NCBI GenBank assembly: GCA_905221385.1
Contig: CAJNCV010000011.1
Span: 11,239 to 75,238, forward strand
DNA: 64,000 bases
Reading direction: 5' to 3'
Source: a bacterium
GTDB lineage: Bacteria > Bacillota > Bacilli > Lactobacillales > Streptococcaceae
Shown here: positions 31,271 through 40,468 of the stretch, piece by piece
Position numbering within the stretch: the stretch's first letter is position 1
Layout of the letters: each line of letters begins with the position of its first letter
The notes under the pieces: model-generated
The model's input: only the letters and a program-made list of their open reading frames with translations
The model's database searches: none
What the model was told of the DNA's origin: nothing
Made by a program: the position numbers and the translations under genes

Positions 31271-32833
31271 ATGAGCAACATTTCAACTGATTTGCAAGAT
31301 GTCGAAAAAATCATCGTGCTGGACTATGGTAGCCAATACAACCAGCTGATTTCACGCCGTATTCGTGAAATTGGTGTTTTTTCTGAGCTAAAAAGTCACA
31401 AAATCTCAGCTGCAGAGGTTCGTGCGATTAACCCTGTAGGGATCATCCTCTCTGGTGGACCAAACTCTGTATACGAAGATGGTTCATTTGATATTGACCC
31501 AGAAATTTTTGAACTTGGCATTCCAATTTTGGGAATCTGCTATGGTATGCAACTTTTAACTCATAAACTTGGAGGAAAAGTTGTCCCTGCAGGTGATGCT
31601 GGTAACCGCGAGTATGGCCAATCACCACTTACCCATACCACTTCTGCCCTCTTTGAAGGAACTCCTGAAGAACAGATTGTGTTGATGAGCCATGGCGATG
31701 CTGTTACAGAGATCCCAGCTGATTTCGTTCGTACTGGAACTTCTGCTGACTGTCCTTATGCAGCCATTGAAAACCCTGACAAGCACATCTATGGTATCCA
31801 ATTCCACCCAGAAGTTCGCCATTCTGTATACGGAAATGATATCCTTCGCAACTTTGCCCTTAACATCTGTCAGGCAAAAGGCGACTGGTCAATGGACAAC
31901 TTCATCGATATGCAGATCAAGAAAATCCGTGAAACTGTAGGTGACAAGCGTGTTCTTCTCGGCCTATCAGGTGGTGTTGACTCTTCTGTTGTTGGAGTTC
32001 TTCTCCAAAAAGCAATCGGTGATCAATTGATCTGTATCTTTGTAGACCACGGTCTTCTCCGTAAGGGAGAGGCTGACCAAGTTATGGACATGCTTGGTGG
32101 TAAGTTTGGTTTGAATATTGTCAAAGCTGATGCTTCAAAACGTTTCCTTGACAAACTTGCTGGCGTTTCTGACCCTGAACAAAAACGTAAAATCATCGGT
32201 AACGAATTTGTTTATGTCTTTGATGACGAAGCTAGCAAGCTAAAAGATGTAAAATTCCTTGCTCAGGGAACGCTTTACACTGACGTAATTGAGTCTGGTA
32301 CAGATACTGCTCAAACAATCAAATCACACCACAACGTTGGTGGTCTTCCAGAAGATATGCAGTTTGAATTGATTGAACCATTGAACACTCTTTATAAAGA
32401 CGAAGTCCGTGCCCTCGGTACAGAGCTTGGTATGCCAGACCACATCGTATGGCGCCAACCATTCCCTGGACCAGGACTTGCTATCCGTGTCATGGGTGAA
32501 ATCACTGAAGAGAAACTTGAAACAGTCCGTGAATCAGACGCAATCCTTCGTGAAGAAATCGCCAAAGCTGGTCTTGACCGCGATATCTGGCAATACTTCA
32601 CTGTCAACACTGGTGTTCGTTCAGTAGGTGTTATGGGTGACGGTCGTACTTACGACTACACCATCGCTATCCGTGCCATCACTTCTATCGATGGAATGAC
32701 AGCTGACTTCGCTAAGATTCCTTGGGAAGTTCTCCAAAAAATCTCTGTCCGTATCGTAAACGAAGTTGACCACGTTAACCGTATCGTCTATGATATCACA
32801 AGTAAACCACCTGCAACCGTTGAGTGGGAATAA
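31271..32833 (+). CDS. guaA: GMP synthase (glutamine-hydrolysing)
   Basis: Converts XMP to GMP. 520 residues: class I glutamine amidotransferase (about 12-205; nucleophile in [15 protein letters not shown], His in QFHPEV), ATP pyrophosphatase P-loop [14 protein letters not shown], and C-terminal dimerisation domain ending KPPATVEWE. Shine-Dalgarno AAAGGA. The 3' end is the integration site of the adjacent mobile element; the reading frame is intact because the left repeat starts at the last five codons. Confidence 0.97.
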   Translation: MSNISTDLQDVEKIIVLDYGSQYNQLISRRIREIGVFSELKSHKISAAEVRAINPVGIILSGGPNSVYEDGSFDIDPEIFELGIPILGICYGMQLLTHKLGGKVVPAGDAGNREYGQSPLTHTTSALFEGTPEEQIVLMSHGDAVTEIPADFVRTGTSADCPYAAIENPDKHIYGIQFHPEVRHSVYGNDILRNFALNICQAKGDWSMDNFIDMQIKKIRETVGDKRVLLGLSGGVDSSVVGVLLQKAIGDQLICIFVDHGLLRKGEADQVMDMLGGKFGLNIVKADASKRFLDKLAGVSDPEQKRKIIGNEFVYVFDDEASKLKDVKFLAQGTLYTDVIESGTDTAQTIKSHHNVGGLPEDMQFELIEPLNTLYKDEVRALGTELGMPDHIVWRQPFPGPGLAIRVMGEITEEKLETVRESDAILREEIAKAGLDRDIWQYFTVNTGVRSVGVMGDGRTYDYTIAIRAITSIDGMTADFAKIPWEVLQKISVRIVNEVDHVNRIVYDITSKPPATVEWE

Positions 32834-32840
32834 TATATAA
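32818..32840. repeat. attL: left direct repeat at the 3' end of guaA
   Basis: The core CGTTGAGTGGGAAT (32818-32831) is repeated exactly at 41755-41768; beyond it 7 of 9 further bases match. It covers the guaA stop codon. Confidence 0.85.
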
Positions 32841-32942
32841 GAGTAACTTTGGCTAAGAATCCTGGATTTAACAGCTTTTTGAGTATTATAAATAGTGTTA
32901 AATTGAGATAAATCCTTTTGGATTGTCTCCAAAGTGTCTCCA

Positions 32943-32970
32943 AAGAAGCTCTGAAAACGAGCTTCTTTTT
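32943..32970 (+). terminator. Terminator between guaA and the restriction gene
   Basis: GAAGCTC (32945-32951) and GAGCTTC (32959-32965) with flanking A/T pairs and a T-run. Confidence 0.75.
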
Positions 32971-32989
32971 ATGTTTAAGGAGAAAAAGA

Positions 32990-34212
32990 ATGAATTTTAA
33001 TTTAGATAACCAACAAAAATCATTATCTGGTTCTGCTTCTAATCATACACTAGCTGAACTACTACAGCAAATTAAGGAAGTCCCTAAAATAAACGTAACT
33101 GTTACTAAAGGTTATTCAGTGGGTTATACAGATTGTGACAAACAGTTTAAAATGGACTATTCTATCACTTTTCACGACCTTAATGATGAGAAATGGTTAA
33201 TTAAACCAACTAGCTCTATTCGTTCTGATAGAATTTACGGAAATGAATTTTTTGCACAGAATATAAAACTAGTTGATAACACAGTAAAAAAAATTTATAT
33301 TGTTGTACCTGATTCAATATCTGAAAAGGAAATGAAAAATAAGATAAGAATGATTATTCGAGCAAAATACATAGTGGTAGTTACGTTTCTTTTTTAGATG
33401 ATATCTTAACATTTTCTGAATTAAGGGATTTAATCTTATCACATGCTTCCAAAAATCTTAGCCAAGGAATTAGTTCTAATATTCTAGGAAATAACGCTGA
33501 AGATATGATAGTCAACCTATTAAAAAATGAGAATAATATATTACTTTGGAATGACTATGCTAAAAACAATAAAACCATTAAATCAGCAACTTATCAACAA
33601 TTTTTAGAAATTTTGTTAGCTTCTGGTTTAACCAAAAGAAATAATCCTAATATTTTAGAAATAACTGCAACTAAAAATATTCCAAAATTAAGTAATAAAG
33701 GCTTGCCTAAAACTGACGTAGCTTTTACAGTAATTACCGATACTGAGGAAATAACAAAAACAATCAGTGTAAAAAATACCAACTCTCAAACAGTTACCAT
33801 TCACGAAGGTGATGTTAGTGATGTTATCATTGCCTTAAGACTCAGAAAAGAATCTGAATTAAGTAAGGCATTGCAGCAATTTCAATTATATGGGAGTCTA
33901 CAAAAACTTTCTGAGGAAAGTACATCTGACTATGATACCCTTTCAAGACAACTTTCTTCATATAATGAAGCGCTAACAAATTTATTTATTTTCGGACTCA
34001 ATAGCCCGTTACTCACAGATCCAATCCAAGTAGCAGATATGATTTTATATACAAAGAACTTCGAAGTAATCAGTCGAGAAAATTTTGTATATTCATATAT
34101 AAAAAAATATGCTAAAAAAGGACAATTAGGAACTCCTTTTAAATGGACATACCCAAGTAAAAAACGTGGACAAAAAATTCAAATTAAAGGATTTACAAAT
34201 AATAAAAAATAG
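32990..34212 (+). pseudogene. MspI-like type II restriction endonuclease, frameshifted
   Basis: ATG 32990 has Shine-Dalgarno AAGGAG. The first frame reads to 33397; protein character (YIVVPDSISEKEMKNKI) ends near 33345 and resumes one base out of frame as YSSKIHSGSYVSFLDDILTF and on to 34212. The total length of 1223 bases is one short of a 407-codon gene, so a single lost base (probably an A near 33345) explains it. The C-terminal half resembles MspI: PKTDVAFT (metal Asp), KTISVKNT (catalytic Lys), TIHEGDVSDV, and the closing FKWTYPSKKRGQKIQIKG. Recognition of CCGG would be inference. Convergent with the methyltransferase gene. It could still be rescued by slippage. Confidence 0.75.
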
Positions 34213-34236
34213 TAGTATAATGAACTACTATTTTTT
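34204..34236. terminator. Bidirectional terminator between the restriction and methyltransferase genes
   Basis: AAAAAATAGTAGT and ACTACTATTTTTT form a perfect 13-bp stem around a 7-base loop; T-runs on both strands. Confidence 0.8.
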
Positions 34237-34237
34237 A

Positions 34238-35362
34238 TTACAGATATTCTTTCATTGAACTAGCTACTGCCTTAATCATTGGAACTGCGACAGAGTTACC
34301 AAATTGTCGATACATCTGAGTTCTTGAAACAGGAACTTTAAAATCATCTGGAAAGCCCATCAAGCGTTTACATTCCAATTCGCTGTATAGACGTAGCCCG
34401 GTCTCTCCTCCTCTAACAAACGTTCCTGTAAGCCTCTGAATTTTATGGTAACTTGCAACAAGTGTATTTACTTGGATATCACTATTAGAATCAATAATTT
34501 GAGGTCTTCCATCCTCTTTTTTAAACAAATATGACTCTTGTAAATGTCTAGAAATTGTATATCCATTCGGATTTTGTTCTAAAAATGGTCCAACTCCTAC
34601 TTTGTTGTTATCTCCTTTAGGTAGAGAAAACAAACCAACATTTAAATCAGGATGAAAGCCAACAATAACAATTCGCTCTCTTCTTTGTGGAAGTCCGAAA
34701 TTTTGTGCATCTAATATATCATAAAATACATTATAGCCTAACTCTTCTTCTAAACTTTTCAAAATTACTTTAAATGTATTTCCCCTATCATGAGTAACCA
34801 AGCCTTTAACATTCTCAAGTAAGAAAGCCTTTGGCTTTTTTTCCTTTAATATTCTCAATACATCAAAAAATAATGTTCCTTGTGTTTCATGAGTAAAACC
34901 TTCTCGTTTTCCGATATGACTAAATGGCTGACAAGGGAATCCCGCTAAAAGTATATCATGTTCTGGGATATCTTTTTCATCAATTTGCGTAATATCCCCA
35001 AAGGGTTTTTCACCATAATTTGCTTCATAAGTTTTTGCTGCATATTTGTCCCACTCCGAACTAAATACACACTCTGTATTATCATCTTCAAATCCTTTAC
35101 GGATTCCGCCAATACCTGCAAATAAATCTATAAATTTTAATTTTTTAGAATTATTTTTGTTCATCTGACTATTTCTACTTTCTTTAGCGCTTAATATTCC
35201 TCTATCTATTAATTCGGAACATCTCTGGCTAAAATTTTTACAATTATCTAATTTTATAGCTTCAATTTGATTTATTTGTCCTTGAGTTAAATAAATGTTT
35301 TTCATTATTTTCTTATTAGCTTTTGGCTTTCTTCCAGCACCTTCTCTAATACCACCTTGCAT
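34238..35362 (-). CDS. DNA (cytosine-5) methyltransferase of the restriction-modification unit
   Basis: 374 residues. All major C5-methyltransferase motifs are present: I FIDLFAGIGGIRKGF (about 78-92), IV GFPCQPFS with the catalytic Cys, VI ENVKGL, VIII QRRERIVIVGF, IX ELECKRLMGFPDDF and X QFGNSVAVPMI. The first 70 residues (GAGRKPKANKKI, then a helical segment) precede the catalytic domain and resemble the regulatory DNA-binding extensions of some C5 enzymes such as M.MspI/M.SsoII types (inference). It protects host DNA by methylation; paired with the convergent, now frameshifted endonuclease gene. Confidence 0.92.
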   Translation of the reverse strand: MQGGIREGAGRKPKANKKIMKNIYLTQGQINQIEAIKLDNCKNFSQRCSELIDRGILSAKESRNSQMNKNNSKKLKFIDLFAGIGGIRKGFEDDNTECVFSSEWDKYAAKTYEANYGEKPFGDITQIDEKDIPEHDILLAGFPCQPFSHIGKREGFTHETQGTLFFDVLRILKEKKPKAFLLENVKGLVTHDRGNTFKVILKSLEEELGYNVFYDILDAQNFGLPQRRERIVIVGFHPDLNVGLFSLPKGDNNKVGVGPFLEQNPNGYTISRHLQESYLFKKEDGRPQIIDSNSDIQVNTLVASYHKIQRLTGTFVRGGETGLRLYSELECKRLMGFPDDFKVPVSRTQMYRQFGNSVAVPMIKAVASSMKEYL

Positions 35363-35471
35363 TCAAGTCACCTCATTTGTTATTACGGTACTATTATACC
35401 ACATTTTTGAAAAAGGGATATTTTTTTTCAAAAAAATATCCGTAAATCAAAAAATTAAAATACTAGCTCAT

Positions 35472-36377
35472 TTAGATTTTTTCATGTACTAAGAACATAT
35501 CTCTTTCCAACTCTGCTTGGGAAGTAACAATGCTATCTATATACTCTTCTCCCTTACTAAAGCTTTCTAAAATACTTTTATGTTGAGATATATCTCTCTG
35601 ACTTTCTTCAATATATCCCATCAAACTTAACCAGCTTAGACTTGTATCATACAAGATACTACGTATAAGTTGATAAGCATTCTCTCCTCGCTTGTCTCTT
35701 TCTGCTTCTTCTTTTAAAAGCTTCAATAGCACTTCTTCGTAGAATGCTTTTATTTCTTTATCAATTTTTACAGTATACTTATTTTCAAAATAATCTGCAT
35801 GTAATTGATAAAAATTTTCTCGTAAAAGTATATAGAGTCTTAATTTTGCTCTCCACATATTTTCAAACAATAAATCCATATCTAGATATTCGTGACCAGA
35901 ATCAATTAACGAATCTAACCCTCCATCTTTAAATCTCTCACTTTCTTCATCTATGTAAGCAGCTGAGCGAGCAAATGGAAGAAAATTTTTATATAAACTA
36001 TGAACTAACTCTTCACTCCCACTCGTTACTAGATACTCTAAACCAAAATAGAATAATTGTTCTAATATAGAATATCGTTCCTCCTCTTCTCCCCAGATTA
36101 CTGATACATTACTGCTAAAATCTAGTCCATCTTTAATTTCATCAGTTATATATGGTGTCAGAAGATAATCATTCTTTTTAGGATAACGCCTGTTATTACA
36201 TATATGAGAAAATAGTGACTCACGCTCTGGTGCCACTATCTCATATCTCTTTTTGTTAAGTTCCTTCTTTCTTTTAGAGATTCTTTCGCTAATTCTTTCG
36301 TAAAGTATTTCAGTTACATCTGTGATGACCTTATCTGACGTTGTTTCTAGTTCTACAGGTTTATCAATTTTATACAT
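35472..36377 (-). CDS. Unrecognised 301-aa protein upstream of the methyltransferase
   Basis: Not recognised. Residues about 25-85 (YERISERISKRKKELN, then ESLFSHICNNRRYPKKNDY) look like a diverged helix-turn-helix of the Cro/C1 type, where SHICNNRR would be the recognition region. The rest is acidic, helical and lacks membrane segments. It is on the same strand as the methyltransferase, 109 bases upstream, and divergent from the mobility genes, with a 185-base shared upstream region. That position suits a regulator of the element or of the restriction-modification unit (inference). Shine-Dalgarno AAGGAGG is close to the ATG. Confidence 0.6.
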   Translation of the reverse strand: MYKIDKPVELETTSDKVITDVTEILYERISERISKRKKELNKKRYEIVAPERESLFSHICNNRRYPKKNDYLLTPYITDEIKDGLDFSSNVSVIWGEEEERYSILEQLFYFGLEYLVTSGSEELVHSLYKNFLPFARSAAYIDEESERFKDGGLDSLIDSGHEYLDMDLLFENMWRAKLRLYILLRENFYQLHADYFENKYTVKIDKEIKAFYEEVLLKLLKEEAERDKRGENAYQLIRSILYDTSLSWLSLMGYIEESQRDISQHKSILESFSKGEEYIDSIVTSQAELERDMFLVHEKI

Positions 36378-36562
36378 TACTTACCTCCTTGTAAACTATT
36401 ATAAATAGTGGTTGATAAAAAGTCAAATTTAATTAAAATACGATATTTTACCGATACTTGTTTTGGTGTATACTGAAAACATAAAGAAGTCGACATCTTT
36501 ATATAACTCATCTCTCGCTAGCAGAGAACTAGCTAGCTAGAAAGGCGTCAGGTCTATCAATC

Positions 36563-36865
36563 ATGAATGATAATCTAAAAGAAAACCTGAATCAACTACG
36601 TTCGCTACGTATGCGAAAATTTGGAAATGTCGCTTATCAAAAGTTAACTAGTGACTATCATTTTGAAAATCTACCAAGTGAGCTTAGAGAGCTCTGGTAC
36701 AGCCCTTATTCTCTCTCATTTGTCACTTTATCAAACATTACTAATTCTCAAATTGACTATGTGTCTACCAATGAATTAGTTTGTCTGATTGATAATGAAT
36801 GTAACTTAATCGTCAGTCTCTGTGAAGTATTCGCAGACCTTGAAAAACAGAAAGCAGGTATCTAA
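36563..36865 (+). CDS. Small hypothetical IME protein (100 aa)
   Basis: No recognised domain. Basic N-terminal segment (NQLRSLRMRKFGNVAYQKL) and helical C-terminus ending in an acidic-basic tail. First of a run of plus-strand mobility genes: its TAA directly precedes the ATG of the next gene, which suggests a shared transcript with the coupling ATPase. Only a weak Shine-Dalgarno precedes it. Confidence 0.65.
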   Translation: MNDNLKENLNQLRSLRMRKFGNVAYQKLTSDYHFENLPSELRELWYSPYSLSFVTLSNITNSQIDYVSTNELVCLIDNECNLIVSLCEVFADLEKQKAGI

Positions 36866-37213
36866 ATGGTGCAAATTACAAGTAAACAATTCGTACGCCC
36901 GATCTCAGAAGTTATTAAGCAGTCAACTCAACTGAAAGCTCTGGTAAGCGAGAAAACAGGCAAAGAGTACACCGCTGAAGTAGCTCCTCAAATTACAGCA
37001 CATTTAATCTCCCTAGAAGAAAGAAATGGAAAGTATGCTTATCATATTACCGACGTGAAAAATGATTTACAGTATACAATCAAAGCTCCTAACAAAATTG
37101 AAGCTCGCTTTGGTTCTCCACTTCTATTTACAAATGTAAAAGGGGGCGTACTAAATAGCGGTGGCGTCTGGTTCTCGTCCGATTCCGTAGCAATTTTAAA
37201 ACAAAATGCGTAA
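36866..37213 (+). CDS. Small hypothetical IME protein (115 aa)
   Basis: No certain family. The size and position ahead of the FtsK-like gene are like the small DUF961/YdcP-type proteins of Tn916-related elements, but similarity is not obvious by eye. Predicted mostly beta (YAYHITDVKNDLQYTIKAP, GVWFSSDSVAIL). Shine-Dalgarno AGCAGG within the previous gene; overlaps the next gene by 8 bases. Confidence 0.65.
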   Translation: MVQITSKQFVRPISEVIKQSTQLKALVSEKTGKEYTAEVAPQITAHLISLEERNGKYAYHITDVKNDLQYTIKAPNKIEARFGSPLLFTNVKGGVLNSGGVWFSSDSVAILKQNA

Positions 37214-38549
37214 GTATCGTAGAATCAAACGTCATACAGACAGCAAACTTCAAAGCTATCAAATTTCTCTGGTAGCTTTGTTGCTATCTGTCGTGTGCTT
37301 ACTGTTTTGTCTATTGCTGATGACTAGTAACTCCCTCGTTTCTGAACTTTTCAAGACTCCCACTATAGTATTCGCAATAGCTAGTATTGTATTAACAGCT
37401 GCTTCCTACTTCACTTTTAAACTACGTGAACAAGTTTCAACTATAACTATGGAAGAAATGTCTACTAAAGCTAAGAGATTAAGTTCAAAACTAAAACTCT
37501 TATTCAATGATAAGATGATTACTGACGTCCTCAAACTCTCAAATAAAACAAGATTTGGCGACGAAATGCCAGAAATCTATATTTATGTTTCTGATAAGCT
37601 AGACGAAGGTTATATAGCCATTGAAAACATTGCTAACTACGAACGAGCAGATAGAGAGAAGTTCGAACAACGAGTCAGCGGAATTTTAGCAGGTAAATAC
37701 CAACGTTTTGCCGTCATCAGTTCTGAATTAACTCCTAGTGATAGCTATATCATTTTTCACTTTGAAGATACGCTTACTTCTCAACGTTTTATAATTGAGA
37801 ATAATCAATCACTAGAAGCCTTTACTAGTCAAAATCCCCACGTTATCAAGCTAGCAAAAAACCTTGAGTGGCGTTCTGATATAGCGCCTCATATGAACAT
37901 TATAGCTCGTACACGTGCGGGAAAATCTGTTTTAGCAGGCCGATACCTAGCTAAAGTAATGTTAAGTCAAGGCTGGATAGTTGAGTACAATTCTGCTAAA
38001 TACGATCGGTATGTTAAAGAATTTTCAGGCCAATCTGATCCTATTAAAATTATAGAACGTGCGGAGCACTGGTGTTCTGTAATGGACGAAAGACTGAAAG
38101 AGATTAACGAAGCAGACAAAGAAAAGTATTTAGAAATGCCTGATATGCCTAACATAGCATTATTCTTCGACGAGTTGGGCAATCTAAACGCCGCTCTTGA
38201 TTCAATTGATAAAGTCGATAAAAAAGCCAAAGTGATGGCAAGATGGACAAATGCTATCAATCGTCTGTCAGCTACAGGAGGCTCTGCTGGTATCCATATC
38301 ATTGCCATCAGTCAGTTTGCCACCAAAGAGGCTTTTCTACCATCGTTAGCTCGTGTAAATTGCTCTGACGCAGTCGTAATGCTTGGAGGTGCTGCTGATT
38401 CAGCGGACGAACGCAAATACTTAATGAGTGGCTTTGCCGACCTCCCCAAGCGCTCCTATATCCAAGGCCAAGGAGTAGCCCGACTCCTTGGTTCAGGAAG
38501 CAAGTGGCAGAAACCCCATTTTTACGAAACACCATTGTTTAAAGGATAA
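37206..38549 (+). CDS. FtsK/SpoIIIE-family DNA translocase, coupling protein (TcpA-like)
   Basis: 447 residues: two N-terminal membrane helices (about 20-42 and 48-70), then a RecA-like ATPase with Walker A ARTRAGKS (234-241) and Walker B NIALFFDELGNL, plus an FtsK-like IIAISQFATKEAF segment. It would bring the element's DNA to a helper conjugation channel. Overlaps the previous gene by 8 bases. Unlike FtsK it has no gamma domain. Followed by the origin-like hairpin region and then the relaxase gene. Confidence 0.85.
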   Translation: MRKYRRIKRHTDSKLQSYQISLVALLLSVVCLLFCLLLMTSNSLVSELFKTPTIVFAIASIVLTAASYFTFKLREQVSTITMEEMSTKAKRLSSKLKLLFNDKMITDVLKLSNKTRFGDEMPEIYIYVSDKLDEGYIAIENIANYERADREKFEQRVSGILAGKYQRFAVISSELTPSDSYIIFHFEDTLTSQRFIIENNQSLEAFTSQNPHVIKLAKNLEWRSDIAPHMNIIARTRAGKSVLAGRYLAKVMLSQGWIVEYNSAKYDRYVKEFSGQSDPIKIIERAEHWCSVMDERLKEINEADKEKYLEMPDMPNIALFFDELGNLNAALDSIDKVDKKAKVMARWTNAINRLSATGGSAGIHIIAISQFATKEAFLPSLARVNCSDAVVMLGGAADSADERKYLMSGFADLPKRSYIQGQGVARLLGSGSKWQKPHFYETPLFKG

Positions 38550-38553
38550 CTCT

Positions 38554-38777
38554 AAAATTTTTAGTCAATAGATTTATCTGTTGATTAAAAATTTTGCTTG
38601 CGAAGTCCACCGAGCAACGAGGGCAGTCGGTTTAAAAAACCGAAATTTTAACTTTAACTATTCCCCTACGCCTGCACGGCACTGGGCTTGTCGAGTGCCG
38701 TGCCTACCAAAACGCTAGTAAAATCGGCGTTTCCGCAATCCTAGTACAGCTGAAACGCTTGATTTTATAGGGGAATA
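38554..38777. other. Candidate origin of transfer/replication (hairpin cluster)
   Basis: A non-coding 263-base gap between the coupling ATPase and the relaxase/initiator holds nested inverted repeats: a 15-bp pair at 38554-38568/38581-38595 (one G-T), GCACGGCACT/AGTGCCGTGC at 38674-38703, AAACGC/GCGTTT at 38710-38732, and TATTCCCCTA/TAGGGGAATA at 38659-38668/38768-38777 that encloses the last two. It is also more GC-rich than its surroundings. Such clusters next to a Rep/HUH gene are typical of oriT or a double-strand origin; the nick site is not identified. Confidence 0.55.
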
Positions 38778-38812
38778 ATTAAATCAATAATTATGAAAAA
38801 AGAGGTTTAAAC

Positions 38813-40189
38813 ATGACTAGAACTCAAGCAAATTTAACAGCAATTATGCTTGTACAGCAACTAGACCCCGATTTTTGGCTAGGTTGGGTAGATAAAACTC
38901 CAATTGAATTATCCCAAAATGGAGACTGTAGACCACTATTACAAGAAGTTGTCAACCGTCTGAACAAAGAAGATATTCCAGTAGCTGAATCATATGGAAT
39001 TATTCATGATAAAGACGAAATTAGCGTATGGAATCAAGAGCAAATGAAAAACGTTACTGAACTCAAAGCTAAGCATGTGCACTTCCTTCTAAAATTCGAA
39101 AAAGGTGCTTCTATTCAAAAAATTGCCCTAGCAATTGGAGTTGAACCCCAGTATTTAGAAAAGTTAAAGTCTGGTCGCTATGGTTTTGAAAATTGCCTAG
39201 CATATCTTGTGCATGCTAAAGATGAAAGTAAATATCAGTATTCCCCCGATGAAGTCGTTACACTCCTTGGTGAAGATTACTCTAGCATTTACAATCGACG
39301 CATGCAAATCTGGATTAAAGGACGTGCTACTAAAGAAGCTAAAGAAACTAGTCTTAGTGTTGATTATCTCCTTTCCGAAGTTCTAAAAGGTAATATTACA
39401 AAATCAAATATCCTTTTGACTGATGACTACTACAAAGTTTATTCTCTACATAAGCGTAAATTCGTAGAAGCATTTGACACCATCGCAGAACGCAAAGGCT
39501 ATAAAGCAATCTCAGACATAGAGGCAGGAAATTTTAAAAAAACCGTCATTTTTATCTATGCAAAAAGTGGACAAGGGAAAACCAGATTAGCTAAATACCT
39601 AATTCAATTATTCCAAGCCGAGTCAAGAAAAAATGGGGAAAATTGGGAATCATGTCTAACTGCTTCTACTAATGCTTTTGATGAATACAATAGCCAAGAA
39701 ATCTTGTTTTTAGATGATATCCGAGGTGATAGCTTAACACTTTCAGACTGGCTAAAACTTCTTGATCCCTACACCATCAGCCCCATTTCTGCCCGTTATC
39801 ACAACAAGGTAGGGAGCGCTAAAGTAATCATAATCACAAGTACACGAACGCCTTTAGAATTTTTTAAACTATCTAAAGGAAGCGCAGGAGAAGATAGTGG
39901 ACAATTTATAAGACGTATAGACTATCTGCTTGAATTGACAGACGATGGCTACCTATTGTCTATTCCCTTATCAAAAGCTCTAATCAAGATTAGAGATAAC
40001 CCCAAAAGCAAACATGTTTTTGAGTCCCTGCCTAACTTCTCCTTCGGTAAACAACGAAAATACAAAAGAGGTGAAGCAATTTACAGACTCATAAAAATCG
40101 TAAAGCGTAACATGAAATGGGGGCAAAAAAAGACCATCTCTGACACCGACCAAAGTTCCAGAGACAGCCACAACTCACAACAAAAATAG
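38813..40189 (+). CDS. Relaxase/replication initiator (Rep_2 HUH domain plus helicase domain)
   Basis: 458 residues. N-terminal Rep_2 domain of rolling-circle plasmids with the HUH motif KAKHVHFLLKF (His88, His90), followed by CLAYLVHAKDESKYQY, where a nearby Tyr should be the nicking residue. C-terminal superfamily 3-like helicase domain with P-loop YAKSGQGKT (249-257), ILFLDDIRGD (Walker B) and IIITSTRTPLEFF (sensor). This two-domain type serves as relaxase in several streptococcal IMEs and may also replicate the excised circle. Shine-Dalgarno AGAGG upstream. Confidence 0.82.
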   Translation: MTRTQANLTAIMLVQQLDPDFWLGWVDKTPIELSQNGDCRPLLQEVVNRLNKEDIPVAESYGIIHDKDEISVWNQEQMKNVTELKAKHVHFLLKFEKGASIQKIALAIGVEPQYLEKLKSGRYGFENCLAYLVHAKDESKYQYSPDEVVTLLGEDYSSIYNRRMQIWIKGRATKEAKETSLSVDYLLSEVLKGNITKSNILLTDDYYKVYSLHKRKFVEAFDTIAERKGYKAISDIEAGNFKKTVIFIYAKSGQGKTRLAKYLIQLFQAESRKNGENWESCLTASTNAFDEYNSQEILFLDDIRGDSLTLSDWLKLLDPYTISPISARYHNKVGSAKVIIITSTRTPLEFFKLSKGSAGEDSGQFIRRIDYLLELTDDGYLLSIPLSKALIKIRDNPKSKHVFESLPNFSFGKQRKYKRGEAIYRLIKIVKRNMKWGQKKTISDTDQSSRDSHNSQQK

Positions 40190-40254
40190 TTAACAACCAT
40201 TTTCGTTGTTGCTATTATCTCAAAAATCGAAAGAAAGTACAAGAGGTAAGCAAG

Positions 40255-40455
40255 ATGAATACACAACAAGTAAAAACGGTAAATGCCGAATTCTTAACTA
40301 CGCTGGGATTTCCTAAGGCTACTGCTCAACAAATCATTAGACAAAGTAAGCGAAATATGGTACAACAGGGATACACCATTTATAATAATCGACGTCTAGG
40401 AACCGTTCCTATTACAGCTGTTGAGGCAATTCTTGGTTTTAAGTTACTTGACTAG
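40255..40455 (+). CDS. DUF3173 protein, probable excisionase
   Basis: 66 residues: VNAEFLTTLGFPKATAQQIIRQSK and GTVPITAVEAILGF match the DUF3173 pattern, small HTH-like proteins nearly always found directly upstream of element integrases. A role as recombination directionality factor is inference from position. Shine-Dalgarno AAGAGG; ends 13 bases before the integrase ATG. Confidence 0.75.
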   Translation: MNTQQVKTVNAEFLTTLGFPKATAQQIIRQSKRNMVQQGYTIYNNRRLGTVPITAVEAILGFKLLD

Positions 40456-40468
40456 AAAGCAGGTAACT

